A stretch of DNA of 64,000 nucleotides from Trujillonella endophytica. GTDB lineage: Bacteria > Actinomycetota > Actinomycetes > Mycobacteriales > Geodermatophilaceae. Both the position numbers and the translations under genes were made by a program. The stretch lies in contig NZ_JABGCI010000007.1 in NCBI RefSeq assembly GCF_019799905.1, forward strand, positions 62,001 through 126,000. The letters are read 5' to 3'. Below the pieces are notes generated by a model. That model ran no database searches. It was not told the origin of the DNA and saw only the letters and a program-made list of their open reading frames with translations. How positions within the stretch are numbered: position 1 is the stretch's first letter; every line of letters starts with the position of its first letter. Positions 8,423 through 17,403 of the stretch are shown piece after piece.

Positions 8423-9792
8423 GGCTGCCCCGCCGGCAGGGACACGCTCAGCCGCGCGCCGCCGCAGGGACTGCTCGCGCACCACGCGCCGCCGCCGTGC
8501 CGGGTCGCGACGTCGGCGACGATGGCGAGGCCCAGCCCTGCTCCCGGCAGCGATCCGCGGGCCGCGCGGGGGCCGCGGGCGAACCGCTCGAAGACCCGCT
8601 CGCGGTCCTCCGGCGGGATGCCGGGCCCGGCGTCGTCGACGGTGAGGACGACGGCCCCCGCCCGGCGCGCCACCCGGACGCAGCAGGGCCCGCCGGCGTG
8701 CCGGTCGGCGTTCTCCAGCAGGTTGGAGACGGCCCGCTCGAGCCAGGCCTTGTCCCCGCGGACGACGGTGTGCTCGTCCGGGTCGGCCTCCAGCAGGTCC
8801 GCCGGCCGGCCGCCGGCCGCGAGCACCTCGCGGACCAGCCCGCCGAGGACGACCGGCTCGCGGTCGCCCCCGACCGGGTCGTCGTCCAGCCGGGCCAGCT
8901 GGAGGAGGTCGTCGAGCGTGGCCCGGAACCGCGCGAGCTGCTGCTCGACCAGGTCCAGCGCCTGACGGGACCGGTGGTCCAGCGCGTCACGGCGCCCGCC
9001 CATGACCTCGACGGCGGTGGTGAGGCTGGTGAGCGGGCTGCGCAGCTCGTGGCTGACGTCGCCGACGAAGCGCGCGTCCCGCTCGATGCGTGCGGCGAGC
9101 GCGTCGACCATCGCGTTGAAGCTGCCGACGATGGCGACGAGGCCGGGGTCGTCGGTGGCCGGAAGCCGGGTGGTGAGCTCGCCGGCGGCGATGCGGGTGG
9201 CCGCGCCGGCCACCTGGTCCAGGGGCTGCACCACCCGCCGGCTGGCCCACAGCCCGACCCCGGCACCGGCCGCGGTCGCCCCGAGCGCCGCGGCGGCCAG
9301 CACCCACCCCAGGGTGCGCAGCACCGACTGCAGCTCACCCAGCGGCGCGATCTCGTAGACGTCGAGGTCCGCGCCTGCCACCGGGACGCCGACGACCAGC
9401 CGCGGCCCGGCGGGGGAGTCGACGCGTTCACGGCCGGCCGAGCCGGACCCGACCAGGTCGCGCAGCGCCGCGGGCACGTCGCGTGCGCCCACGTCGAGGC
9501 TCGTCGAGTACCAGGAGTCCCCGCTGCGCACCACGACGTCCCCGCCGTCGGTCGGGAGCTCCGCCAGGGCGTCGTCCACCTGGGTGCCGGCGGTCGCCAG
9601 CCGGCTGCGCAGGAAGTCCGCGTCGAGGAACGCCGCGCTGGTGGCGGCGGTCTCCCGCTGGTCCAGCAGGTAGCCGCGGGCCAGCAGGAACGTCGTCCCG
9701 GCGAGGACGACGGAGACGAGCAGCGCCCCGACGCCGAAGGCGGCGGCGACGCGGGCGCGCAGACCGGAGGGCCGCCGGGCCCGGAGCCTCAC
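8419..9792 (-). CDS. Sensor histidine kinase (HAMP, HisKA, HATPase_c)
   Basis: A 457-residue membrane kinase. TM1 lies near residues 13-36 (VAAAFGVGALLVSVVLAGTT), followed by an extracytoplasmic sensor of ~120 residues, TM2 (LGWVLAAAALGATAAGAGVGLW), a HAMP linker (RRVVQPLDQVAGAATRIAAGEL), the dimerisation box VSHELRSPLTSLT with His248, and an ATPase domain with N box (NLLENADRHAG), G1 (DDAGPGIPPEDRERVFERF) and G2 (GAGLGLAIV). The GTG start overlaps the response-regulator stop (GTGA). With the regulator before it and the GerMN lipoprotein after it, it looks like a member of the MtrB-like envelope-sensing group. The signal is unknown. Confidence 0.92.
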   Translation of the reverse strand: MRLRARRPSGLRARVAAAFGVGALLVSVVLAGTTFLLARGYLLDQRETAATSAAFLDADFLRSRLATAGTQVDDALAELPTDGGDVVVRSGDSWYSTSLDVGARDVPAALRDLVGSGSAGRERVDSPAGPRLVVGVPVAGADLDVYEIAPLGELQSVLRTLGWVLAAAALGATAAGAGVGLWASRRVVQPLDQVAGAATRIAAGELTTRLPATDDPGLVAIVGSFNAMVDALAARIERDARFVGDVSHELRSPLTSLTTAVEVMGGRRDALDHRSRQALDLVEQQLARFRATLDDLLQLARLDDDPVGGDREPVVLGGLVREVLAAGGRPADLLEADPDEHTVVRGDKAWLERAVSNLLENADRHAGGPCCVRVARRAGAVVLTVDDAGPGIPPEDRERVFERFARGPRAARGSLPGAGLGLAIVADVATRHGGGAWCASSPCGGARLSVSLPAGQP

Positions 9793-10499
9793 TGCGGGTC
9801 CAGCCGGTATCCCAGCCCCCGGACCGTGACGACCAGGCACGGCGAGCCCGGGTCGAGCTCCACCTTGGTGCGCAACCGGCGGATGTGGACGTCGACGATG
9901 CGCTCGTCGCCGAAGAACCCGTGCTGCCACACCCGCTCGAGCAGCTCCTGGCGGCTGAGCACGCGTCCGGGCACCGCGGCGAGCTCGCACAGGAGCCGGA
10001 ACTCGGTGACGGTGAGCGGCACCTGGCGCTTCCCGCGCGAGACCGTGCCACCCGCGGGCCGGAGGACCAGGGGCTCGGGCAGGGAGCGGTCGAGCACCAC
10101 CTCGCGGGGCCGGTCGGCGTCCGCCGCCAACGCACCTGCGGCCCGGCGGCGGAGGGCCCGCAGGCGCGCGGTGATCTCCTTGACCGCGAACGGCTTGGTC
10201 ACGTAGTCGTCCGCGCCGGCCTCGAGCGCCGCGACGATGTCGTGGGTGTCGGCCCGGGCGCTGACCACGATGATCGGGAGGTCGTGGGCCCGCCGGACGT
10301 GGCGGACGACGCTGTAGCCGTCCATCCGGCCCAGCATCAGGTCCAGCACCATGACGTCGGGCGGGTCCGCGTCCACCGAGGCGCAGGCCTGCTCGCCGTC
10401 CACCGCCTCGTCGACGGCGTATCCCTCGTCCTCGAGGGCCCAACGCAGCGCGGTCCGGATGTGGTCGTCGTCCTCGACGACGAGCAGGCGCGGGGACAC
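9789..10499 (-). CDS. OmpR/PhoB-family response regulator
   Basis: A 236-residue regulator. The receiver domain has acidic residues near VVEDDDH, the phospho-acceptor Asp53 (VMVLDLMLGRMDG) and Lys in DDYVTKPF. The C-terminal winged helix is complete (LTVTEFRLLCELAAVPGRVLSRQELLERVW ... IVDVHIRRLRTKVE ... TVRGLGYRLD). The GTG start is chosen for its AGGA ribosome site and for the usual N-terminus; longer versions add unconserved residues. It heads a three-gene operon with the kinase and a GerMN lipoprotein and is divergent from a STAS gene at 10652. Orthology to MtrA is possible but not shown. Confidence 0.93.
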   Translation of the reverse strand: MSPRLLVVEDDDHIRTALRWALEDEGYAVDEAVDGEQACASVDADPPDVMVLDLMLGRMDGYSVVRHVRRAHDLPIIVVSARADTHDIVAALEAGADDYVTKPFAVKEITARLRALRRRAAGALAADADRPREVVLDRSLPEPLVLRPAGGTVSRGKRQVPLTVTEFRLLCELAAVPGRVLSRQELLERVWQHGFFGDERIVDVHIRRLRTKVELDPGSPCLVVTVRGLGYRLDPQ

Positions 10500-10651
10500 G
10501 CCCGTCCATCCTGCCACCCGCCCGCCCGTGCTCTGCGGCCGCCGGCGCATCGTCACGCGATCGCAAAGCGCTCGCCCCGGGAACCGCAATGGGAGGTCGG
10601 CAGGCTGACGGGGGAGTCGAGACGCCCGCCGATCCGAGAGGCCGATCCCCG

Positions 10652-11044
10652 ATGAGCCGACCCGCACCCGCCCGGAACACGGCCGCAGCCGAGGACGAGG
10701 TCGTCGTCGCGCTCGACGAGGCGCTGCTCGCCGACGGGCTGGCCGATGCCCGGTGGCTGCTGCACGAGGCGCTGCTGGGCGGGGCGCGGCGGATCGTCGT
10801 CGACCTGGGCGGGGTCGCCTCCCTCGCCAGCCCCGCGTTGGCCAGCTTCCTGTGGGCGCACCGCGCCTGCCGCGCGCGTGGTGGGGGGCTGGTCCTGCGC
10901 GGAGCGGACCGCCGGACGGCGGACATGCTGCGCCGCACGGGTCTGTGGCGGGTGCTCCAGGTGCAGCCGGGCCCGTCGTCGTCCCGGGGTCCCCGGCGCA
11001 GGACGCCGGGCCGTCCGACCGAGCCGGGGGTGCGCGGCCGGTGA
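10652..11044 (+). CDS. STAS-domain protein
   Basis: A 130-residue STAS-fold protein: VVVALDEALLADGLADARWLLHEALLGGARRIVVDLGGVASLASPALASFLWAHRACRARGGGLVLRG. Leu-Ala-Ser-Pro stands where canonical antagonists have the phosphorylatable Ser with Asp or Ser neighbours, so regulation by phosphorylation is less certain than for the copy at 7396. The ATG follows a GAGAGG ribosome site. It is divergent from the response-regulator operon and ends in a strong bidirectional terminator. The C-terminal 25 residues are basic and disordered. Confidence 0.75.
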   Translation: MSRPAPARNTAAAEDEVVVALDEALLADGLADARWLLHEALLGGARRIVVDLGGVASLASPALASFLWAHRACRARGGGLVLRGADRRTADMLRRTGLWRVLQVQPGPSSSRGPRRRTPGRPTEPGVRGR

Positions 11045-11070
11045 CCGCGGCGCCCGACCGGTCCCGGACA

Positions 11071-11110
11071 CGCCGGCGGCCGGACCCCTCGAGGGGTCCG
11101 GCCGCCGGCG
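11071..11110. terminator. 40-bp perfect palindrome between convergent genes
   Basis: Arms of 18 bp (CGCCGGCGGCCGGACCCC and its complement) flank TCGA, itself palindromic. It lies between the STAS gene and the convergent GlsB-like gene and should terminate both. Confidence 0.8.
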
Positions 11111-11129
11111 GTGGGGGAGGAGCGGTCGG

Positions 11130-11393
11130 TCAGCGCACCGCGCGGGAGCGGGAGCCGGCGATGCCCTCGGCGACGCCGATGAGCAGGAACGAGGCGATCA
11201 CGGCGACGACGAACCCGAGCACGTTGAGCTCCCAGATGTCACCGGTGCCCAGCAGGTTGGCGATGGTGCCACCGATCACGGAGCCGACGAGGCCGAGCAG
11301 CAGGGTGGCCAGGATGCTGAGGTGCTGCCGGCCGGGCTTGATGAGACGTGCCAGAGCGCCGATGACGAGGCCTGCGACGAGGAAACCGATCAT
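11130..11393 (-). CDS. GlsB/YeaQ/YmgE-family small stress membrane protein
   Basis: An 87-residue membrane protein with three hydrophobic helices (MIGFLVAGLVIGALARLI, ILATLLLGLVGSVIGGTIANLL, NVLGFVVAVIASFLLIGVAEGI) and the glycine-rich GLVGSVIGG pattern of the transglycosylase-associated family. These are short envelope proteins often induced by stress; the molecular role is unclear. A GTG two codons upstream is an alternative start. It is convergent with the STAS gene, with which it shares the terminator. Confidence 0.85.
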   Translation of the reverse strand: MIGFLVAGLVIGALARLIKPGRQHLSILATLLLGLVGSVIGGTIANLLGTGDIWELNVLGFVVAVIASFLLIGVAEGIAGSRSRAVR

Positions 11394-11528
11394 GGGCACA
11401 GCGGTACCTGCTCACTGACCGGGCCAAACAGCGCGTCATCGGATCGTCATGTCCCCGCTCCGCCCGTCCGGAGCCCGCGCGGAGAGCACGCCACCGCGGG
11501 GAGCCGGCTCGGTGCATGATGCCGCGCC

Positions 11529-12626
11529 ATGCGAGCCCGCCGCCGTGTCCGCCCGTCCCTCCGCGGCGTCCTCGCCGGAGCGGTCCTGCTCGTCTCGGCG
11601 TGCACCTCCGGCGTCCCGGGGACCGGCTCGCCGGCCGGGGGAGAGCAGCCGGCCGGCGGCGGGCCGGCCGGGGACTCGATCAGCGTGATGCTCGCCCTCC
11701 TCCCGCCGATGGACCGCGACGAGCTGGGGATCGTGTCGGTCACCCGGTGGCACGCCGCGGCGGAGGCCTACGGGATCGAGGTGCCGGGCGACGCGGCCAC
11801 GGCCGACGAGGTCCTCGGCTACCTGTCGTCCCTGACCTCCGGCGACGGGGGCCTGACCCGGGCCAGCGACCTCCTGGACCTGGCCCACGTCGCCAGCAGG
11901 CCGACCACGGAGGACTTCGGGTTCGCACCGCAGCAGGTCGCCGCGGACGTGTCCGCGGGCCTCGCACCGCAGGTCCTCTCCGCGGCGCGCGGGGACTTCG
12001 ACCCCGACGACATCGGCGAGGCGACGCGCTCCGGCACGGTGGCCGACGAGGTCGAGGAGGTCGACGTCGACGGGGTGCCGGTCCTGCGCTGGAGGGAGGA
12101 CTCCGAGAGCGACCTCGAGCGGCCCACCTCCCTCTCACCCATCGGCAGCGCCGGCCGGCTCGGCCTGCCCGACGACGCCACGCTCCTCCACGCCAGGGAC
12201 GACGACGGCATGGCCGCGCTCGTCGAGGCGTTCCGGGGCGGGGCGAGTCTCGCCGACGACGGGGACCTCGCCGCCGTCGCCGGGGCGCTGGACGCGGAGG
12301 GTGCGCTCGCGGCCCAGCTCACCCACCGCCCCGGGGACAGCGACCTGCAGTACGCGGCCGCGGGCATCGGGTTCGCCTGGGACGACGGCGGCCGCGTGGT
12401 GCTGGCCTACTCGACCGACTCGGAGTCCCTGGCCCGGACGCTGGCCTCGACCCTGGAGGAGACGGTGACCTCCGGCTCCACCCGCGCGAGCGGACGCCCG
12501 TGGAGCGACCTGCTGCTCGACCCCGAGATCCGCACCGAGGGCCCGCTCGTCGTCGCCACCTCCACCGTGGAGGCGCCGGCCGGGCGGTGGCCGGCGTTCC
12601 TCCTCCAGCGCGAGGACCTCTTCTAG
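11529..12626 (+). CDS. Lipoprotein of unknown function
   Basis: A 365-residue secreted lipoprotein. The arginine-rich start MRARRRVRPSLRG is followed by a hydrophobic stretch and the lipobox LLVSAC, then a Gly/Pro-rich linker. The acidic mature domain (DSISVMLALLPPMDRDELGIVSVTRWHA onward) has no family I can name. Its stop codon shares the palindrome CTAG with the stop of the convergent APH-like gene, so the two genes overlap by 4 nt tail to tail. It is probably anchored on the outer face of the membrane. Confidence 0.8.
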   Translation: MRARRRVRPSLRGVLAGAVLLVSACTSGVPGTGSPAGGEQPAGGGPAGDSISVMLALLPPMDRDELGIVSVTRWHAAAEAYGIEVPGDAATADEVLGYLSSLTSGDGGLTRASDLLDLAHVASRPTTEDFGFAPQQVAADVSAGLAPQVLSAARGDFDPDDIGEATRSGTVADEVEEVDVDGVPVLRWREDSESDLERPTSLSPIGSAGRLGLPDDATLLHARDDDGMAALVEAFRGGASLADDGDLAAVAGALDAEGALAAQLTHRPGDSDLQYAAAGIGFAWDDGGRVVLAYSTDSESLARTLASTLEETVTSGSTRASGRPWSDLLLDPEIRTEGPLVVATSTVEAPAGRWPAFLLQREDLF

Positions 12627-13771
12627 GGACCGGCGGGCCGGGACGCGCCGCCGACCGGTCCGGCGGCGCGCTCGGGGGCCAACCGCCGGGTCCGGGCGAT
12701 GATCCGGCGGCAGCGCAGCTCGAGCGCGACGACCGCGACGCCGAAGAGCCGGAACTGCCGGTTGGTCGTCTGCCGTGCCAGGTAGCGGGCGTACACCTGC
12801 TGGGCGATGACGGCGACGCGGAACAGGCCGAACACCTCGTACCAGGCCCACTCGCCGTGGGTGACCCGCTGCCCGGTGCGCTCGCCGTAGTGGGCGACCA
12901 CCTGCTCGCGGGTCATCATCCCGGGCAGGTGGGTGGGCTGGCGGCGGAACGCCTGCATCAGCCGGCCGTCGTCGGCCTGCACCCAGTAGCCCAGCGAGCT
13001 CGCGAGGTCCATCAGCGGGTCGCCGACCGTGGCCAGTTCCCAGTCGAGCAGGCCGGCCGGCCGGGTCGGGTCGGCCGGGTCGAGGACGACGTTGTCGAAG
13101 CGGAAGTCGTTGTGCACCAGCACGTGCGGCCGGTCCTCGGGCTGGTTCTCGGCCAGCCAGCGCATCACCCCCTCGAAGCTGCCGACGTTCCAGGTGCGCG
13201 CCCGGCGGTAGCGCTCGGTCCACCCCTCCACCTGGCGCCGGACGTAGCCCGGCCCCTTGTCCAGGTCGGCCAGGCCGGCGTCCGCCGGGTCGACCGAGTG
13301 CAGGTCGACGAGCAGGTCGACGACGTTGCGGCACAGGGCGGTGACCTGCGCCCGGTCCAGCTGCACGCCGGGCGGCAGCTCCTTGCGCGGGATCGGGCCG
13401 GCGATCCGACGCATGACGTGGAACGGCGTGCCGACGACGGCGGTGTCCTCGCACAGCGCCACCGTGCGGGGGACGGCGGGGAGCACCCGGCCGAGCGCGG
13501 TCTGGACCCGGTGCTCGCGGGCCACGTCGTGCGCGCCCCGGGAGTGGGTGCCCCGCGGTGGCCGCCGCAGGATCAGCTCCCCGTCGGGGTAGCGCAGCAG
13601 GTAGGTCAGGTTCGACACCCCGCCGGAGAACTGGCGGACCTCCGGGACGGCGGACAGGTCGACCCCCGCGCGGTCGGCGTCGGCGTGCGCGGCGAGCCAG
13701 GCGGCCACCGCGCCGGCGTCGAACGCGTCCTCCGCGCGGACCTCGCGGGCGCCGTCGGCGGGCGCGGTCAC
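12623..13771 (-). CDS. Aminoglycoside-phosphotransferase-like (ACAD10/FadE36-type) kinase-fold protein
   Basis: A 382-residue protein with the APH kinase fold. The N-lobe has FSGGVSNLTYLLRYPDGELILRRPP with the ATP-contacting Lys replaced by Arg (ILRRPP). The C-lobe holds the catalytic HNDFRFDNVVLD (Brenner-type motif) and metal-binding LLDWELATVGDPLMDLAS. This subgroup (bacterial relatives of ACAD10 N-terminal domains) usually sits near acyl-CoA dehydrogenases and may phosphorylate hydroxyacyl-CoA. No such dehydrogenase is adjacent here. The GTG start has only a weak ribosome site. Confidence 0.88.
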   Translation of the reverse strand: MTAPADGAREVRAEDAFDAGAVAAWLAAHADADRAGVDLSAVPEVRQFSGGVSNLTYLLRYPDGELILRRPPRGTHSRGAHDVAREHRVQTALGRVLPAVPRTVALCEDTAVVGTPFHVMRRIAGPIPRKELPPGVQLDRAQVTALCRNVVDLLVDLHSVDPADAGLADLDKGPGYVRRQVEGWTERYRRARTWNVGSFEGVMRWLAENQPEDRPHVLVHNDFRFDNVVLDPADPTRPAGLLDWELATVGDPLMDLASSLGYWVQADDGRLMQAFRRQPTHLPGMMTREQVVAHYGERTGQRVTHGEWAWYEVFGLFRVAVIAQQVYARYLARQTTNRQFRLFGVAVVALELRCRRIIARTRRLAPERAAGPVGGASRPAGP

Positions 13772-13933
13772 GCCGGCCCCGCGCCGGGAACAGCGACGAC
13801 ACCGCTCGTGCGGGAACGCCGGACGGCTGCTCGATGCATGCCGCCCAGGCTAGGAAACCGGTCCGGCGGGTCGCTCGGTCGGGCACGGCGGGACGGCGTC
13901 CGGGCCGCGCGTGGGCCACGTCACAGGCCTGCC

Positions 13934-13962
13934 GTTCGAAGCCGGTCCGGTGTCGCTACAGT
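13934..13962 (+). promoter_or_regulatory. Promoter for a leaderless transcript of the esterase-like lipoprotein
   Basis: TACAGT (-10) lies 6 nt before the ATG, with GTTCGA 17 nt upstream as a weak -35. Transcription should begin at or next to the A of the start codon. Confidence 0.45.
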
Positions 13963-13968
13963 CCGGCC

Positions 13969-15087
13969 ATGTTCCGCCGCCTGTTGCCCCCTGTTGTTGC
14001 CGTGTTCACCTTCACCGCACTGGCGGCCTGCTCCGACGACGCCGACGACTCCGGGGGCTCCGGGGACGGTGCCGCGACGACGGCGGCGACGGACTCGACC
14101 GCCGCCGAGCAGCCCGAGGAGGTCACCTGGGAGCAGGTGACCGCTCCCGCCGAGTGCCAGTGCAGCGACGGGTCGGAGTACCACTACTACCTCCACCGCG
14201 GCGACGCCGACCGGGTGGTCTTCTTCCTCGAGGGCGGCGGCGCCTGCTTCAGCGCGGAGACCTGCGCGCCCGGGGAGTCCGCGACCTTCAAGCCCGACCT
14301 CTCCGGCGACTCCCCGGACGGACCGGGCGGGGACGACGGGGTCGCCGGCATCCTCGACCTGGAGAACCCCGAGAACCCGCTCGCCGGGGCCAGCGTCGTC
14401 TACGTGCCCTACTGCACCGGCGACCTGCACCTGGGCACCGCCACCCACGACTACGGCGGCGGCGTCGTCGTCCAGCACGTGGGCCGGACCAACGCCTCTG
14501 CAGCGCTGGAGACCATGGTCGAGGAGTTCCCCGACGCCGAGCAGGTCGTCGTCCTCGGGCAGAGCGCCGGCTCGGCCGGCGCCCCGCTCTACGGCGGCCT
14601 GGTCGCCGACGAGCTGCCCGACGCCCAGGTGACGGTGATCGCCGACGCGTCCGGCGCCTACCCCGGCGACGAGGCCATCACGAGCGTGGTCGGCGGCCTC
14701 TGGGGGATCGCCGCGGGCCTGCCGGACTGGCCCGAGACCGCGGGTGACCCGCCGTCGGCCTGGTCCCTGCCCGGCCTGTTCATCCAGACCGACGAGCACG
14801 CCCCCGACGTCCGGCAGGCGACGATCAACACCACCGAGGACCAGGTGCAGCGCACCTTCGCCGACCTCATCGGCTTCGCCGACACGCCCCTCGTGGAGCT
14901 GATCGACACCAACACCGCGCAGATCGAGGCCGCCGGCGTCGACCTCGCCGTGTGGGTCAGCCCCGGGACCACCCACGTCACCACGGCCACCGACGAGCTG
15001 TACGAGGTCGAGGTCGGCGGCACCCGGTTGATCGACTGGATCGCCGACGTCGTCGCCGGCGAGGACGTGGAAGACGTCCACAGCTGA
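13969..15087 (+). CDS. Pectinacetylesterase-like serine hydrolase, lipoprotein
   Basis: A 372-residue lipoprotein. The signal peptide MFRRLLPPVVAVFTFTALAAC ends in a lipobox; a Ser/Thr/Ala/Asp-rich linker follows. The alpha/beta-hydrolase core has the pectinacetylesterase/Notum signature: FFLEGGGACFSAETCA with paired cysteines, VPYCTGDLHLG, and the nucleophile elbow GQSAGSAG. An Asp-containing strand and His in GTTHVTT complete a plausible triad. Substrates in this family are O-acetyl or acyl esters; the real one is unknown. The start codon lies 6 nt after a -10 box, so the mRNA is probably leaderless. A GC-rich hairpin follows the stop. Confidence 0.85.
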   Translation: MFRRLLPPVVAVFTFTALAACSDDADDSGGSGDGAATTAATDSTAAEQPEEVTWEQVTAPAECQCSDGSEYHYYLHRGDADRVVFFLEGGGACFSAETCAPGESATFKPDLSGDSPDGPGGDDGVAGILDLENPENPLAGASVVYVPYCTGDLHLGTATHDYGGGVVVQHVGRTNASAALETMVEEFPDAEQVVVLGQSAGSAGAPLYGGLVADELPDAQVTVIADASGAYPGDEAITSVVGGLWGIAAGLPDWPETAGDPPSAWSLPGLFIQTDEHAPDVRQATINTTEDQVQRTFADLIGFADTPLVELIDTNTAQIEAAGVDLAVWVSPGTTHVTTATDELYEVEVGGTRLIDWIADVVAGEDVEDVHS

Positions 15088-15120
15088 CGCGCCGGCCTCA
15101 CCCGGCCCGTGGGGGCCGCT

Positions 15121-15159
15121 CCCGGGACACCCCGGGGCGGCGCCCCGCGGCGTCCCGGG
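15121..15159 (+). terminator. GC-rich hairpin after the esterase gene
   Basis: CCCGGGAC pairs with GTCCCGGG around an inner GGGGC/GCCCC helix. It lies about 35 nt after the stop. No U-tract follows, which is usual for such high-GC genomes. Confidence 0.55.
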
Positions 15160-15291
15160 GTCCGGTCGCACGGTCCGGCTCCGACCGCCGGCCGCGCTTC
15201 CGCGCCGCGCTTCCCAGGCCGCGATCCGGACCCTATGGTCTCGTCCGGCGTGGTCGGCATCACACCCCCGGCCCGGTGCGAGAGGACGACG

Positions 15292-17229
15292 ATGAGCTCC
15301 ACGACGGCGCCGCCGCGCGGCGACGGCGACCCGGCACCCGCATCCCCGGCACCGGCCGGGATCTGGCGTCGCCAGCTGGCGCACTACCCCGAGAACGGCC
15401 CGCGCTCGATCTACCTCGGCATCACCGTGCTGGCCACGGTGATCCTGTACTACGAGCTCTACGTCGGCGGCTCGGTGGCGACCCAGATCATCCGGGACTT
15501 CGACTTCTCGTTCACCGGCTACGTCTTCGTCTCCGTCATCGGGAACCTGGTCGGCGCGTTCGCCTCGCTGTTCGCGGGTCTGGCCGACCGCTGGGGCCGG
15601 GCCAACCTGGTCGTCTACGGACTGCTCGCCACCGGTCTGCTGACCCTGGTCGGCCTGCCGCACGCGCAGGACAAGACGCTGTTCACGGTGCTGTTCGCCC
15701 TGCTGAGCTTCGTCGAGGGCGTCGTGCTCGTGGCGACGCCGGCGCTGATCCGCGACTTCTCGCCGCAGGTCGGCCGGGGCGTGGCGATGGGCTTCTGGAC
15801 CCTCGGACCGGTCCTGGGCAGCCTCGTCGTGACCATGGTGTCCAGCAACACCCTCGACAGCCACCCGGACTGGCGGTTCCAGTTCTACGTCTGCGGGATC
15901 GCCGGGCTGGTGGTCTTCGTCATCGCGTTCGTCGGGCTGCGGGAGCTGTCACCGGCGCTGCGCGACCAGCTGATGGTCAGCATGCGCGACCGCGCGCTGG
16001 TCGAGGCGCGGGCCGCCGGCATCGACCCGGAGGCGGCGCTGCGCGGCCACTGGCGGCAGATGCTGCGCTTCGACGTGATCGGCTCGGCCTTCGCCATCAG
16101 CGTGTTCCTGTTGCTGTACTACATCCTCGTCGGCTTCACCGTCGTGTACTTCGCGACCGTCTACGGCTACTCCGAGGCCCGCGCCAACTCCCTGGCGAAC
16201 TGGTACTGGATCGCCAACGCGATCGCGCTGGTCGTGACCGGTGTGCTCACCGACCGGTTCCGCGTCCGCAAGCCCTTCATGATCCTCGGCGCGCTGATCG
16301 GGCTGATCGGCTCCGTGCTGTTCGCCCTGTCCGCGACCGAGCAGCAGAGCTACCACACGATCGCCTTCTACTTCATCCTGTCCGCGACCGGCGGCGGCAT
16401 GGCCTACGTCGCGTGGATGGCGAGCTTCACCGAGACCGTCGAGCGGCACAACCCCGCGGCCACGGCGACCGGGCTGGCCATCTGGGGCTGGATCCTGCGC
16501 CTCGTGGTGACGGTCTCGCTGGCGATCTTCACCCTCGTCGTCCCCGCCACCTCGATCCTCGTCGACGAGGCCGAGCCCATCCAGGAGATGCAGGCGGAGC
16601 ACCCCGAGGAGTTCGCCATCATCACCGGGATCGACCAGGACCTCGTCGAGGCCGTGCAGGCCGACCCGACCGACGCCGACTCCCTCGCGACGCTGCTGGG
16701 TCAGGTCGCCACGATCCAGGGCGCCGACGCCGACGAGGTGGAGGGGATCGCGGGCGTCGCGGAGGAGGTCGTGACCGCGCAGGCCATCGAGCCCGACACG
16801 CTCGCGACGCTGCAGGACGACCCGACCGACGGGGCGGCGATCGGCGCGGCCCTCCAGCAGATCCAGGACGGGCTCGGCGTCGACTCCGGCACCGCGCTGC
16901 AGCGGCTCGTCGCCCTGGGCGAGGCCGACCAGGACGCCCTGCAGTCCGCCGCGCAGTACGGCGCCGACCTGCAGGCCGCGCCGACCGTGTTCACCGAGGA
17001 CCAGCTGGCGTACCTGGCCGAGAACGGGCCCGACGTCGCGGCGGCCGCCGACGACAACCCCGGGCAGTGGCAGACCTGGTGGTGGGTGTGCATCGCCGGG
17101 CAGGTGGTGTTCCTCCCGTTCGTCTTCGTGATGGCCGGGCGCTGGAGCCCGCGCCGTGCCCGGGAGGACGAGCAGGCGCACGAGGAGGCGGTGGAGCGCG
17201 AGCTCGCCGCGCTCGGCCGGCAGCGCTGA
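15292..17229 (+). CDS. MFS transporter with a ~165-residue insertion before the last helix
   Basis: A 645-residue major facilitator superfamily protein, well above the usual 400-450. Helix-rich halves are visible: the loop 2-3 motif GLADRWGRANLVVYG and a second-half loop TDRFRVRKPFMILG. After the eleventh hydrophobic helix (VTVSLAIFTLVVPATS, near residue 420) comes an acidic, Ala/Gln/Asp-rich segment to about residue 587 with imperfect internal repeats (QADPTDADSLATLLGQVATIQG and QDDPTDGAAIGAALQQIQDG). A last helix follows (WWWVCIAGQVVFLPFVFVMAG). By topology the insertion should face outward. The ATG has an AGAGGA ribosome site. The aldehyde dehydrogenase downstream suggests uptake of an organic substrate; this is inference. 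Confidence 0.88.
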   Translation: MSSTTAPPRGDGDPAPASPAPAGIWRRQLAHYPENGPRSIYLGITVLATVILYYELYVGGSVATQIIRDFDFSFTGYVFVSVIGNLVGAFASLFAGLADRWGRANLVVYGLLATGLLTLVGLPHAQDKTLFTVLFALLSFVEGVVLVATPALIRDFSPQVGRGVAMGFWTLGPVLGSLVVTMVSSNTLDSHPDWRFQFYVCGIAGLVVFVIAFVGLRELSPALRDQLMVSMRDRALVEARAAGIDPEAALRGHWRQMLRFDVIGSAFAISVFLLLYYILVGFTVVYFATVYGYSEARANSLANWYWIANAIALVVTGVLTDRFRVRKPFMILGALIGLIGSVLFALSATEQQSYHTIAFYFILSATGGGMAYVAWMASFTETVERHNPAATATGLAIWGWILRLVVTVSLAIFTLVVPATSILVDEAEPIQEMQAEHPEEFAIITGIDQDLVEAVQADPTDADSLATLLGQVATIQGADADEVEGIAGVAEEVVTAQAIEPDTLATLQDDPTDGAAIGAALQQIQDGLGVDSGTALQRLVALGEADQDALQSAAQYGADLQAAPTVFTEDQLAYLAENGPDVAAAADDNPGQWQTWWWVCIAGQVVFLPFVFVMAGRWSPRRAREDEQAHEEAVERELAALGRQR

Positions 17230-17294
17230 GACCCGGGCCGGTGCGCCGGCGGACCCGTGGCGGGGGCACCGGACCGGCGCGGACGCCGACCCTT

Positions 17295-17307
17295 GTCACG
17301 GTGTGAC
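17295..17307. promoter_or_regulatory. Small inverted repeat upstream of the aldehyde dehydrogenase
   Basis: GTCAC-GGT-GTGAC lies about 100 nt before the ATG and overlaps a weak TTGTCA -35-like box. It could bind a regulator; no promoter of good quality was found around it. Confidence 0.3.
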
Positions 17308-17403
17308 CACTGTTACAGACTTGCCGAACTGTCGACGGATCGCGGCCCGGGACCTCCGGCGCGGCGCGGCAGCGCAGGCGTTCCGACCCGTGGGAGCAAG
17401 TTG

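Noticed and set aside
9789..10499. Naming the two-component system mtrAB
   Set aside because: Gene order fits but the lipoprotein is far shorter than LpqB, and paralogous systems are numerous; the sequence alone does not prove orthology.
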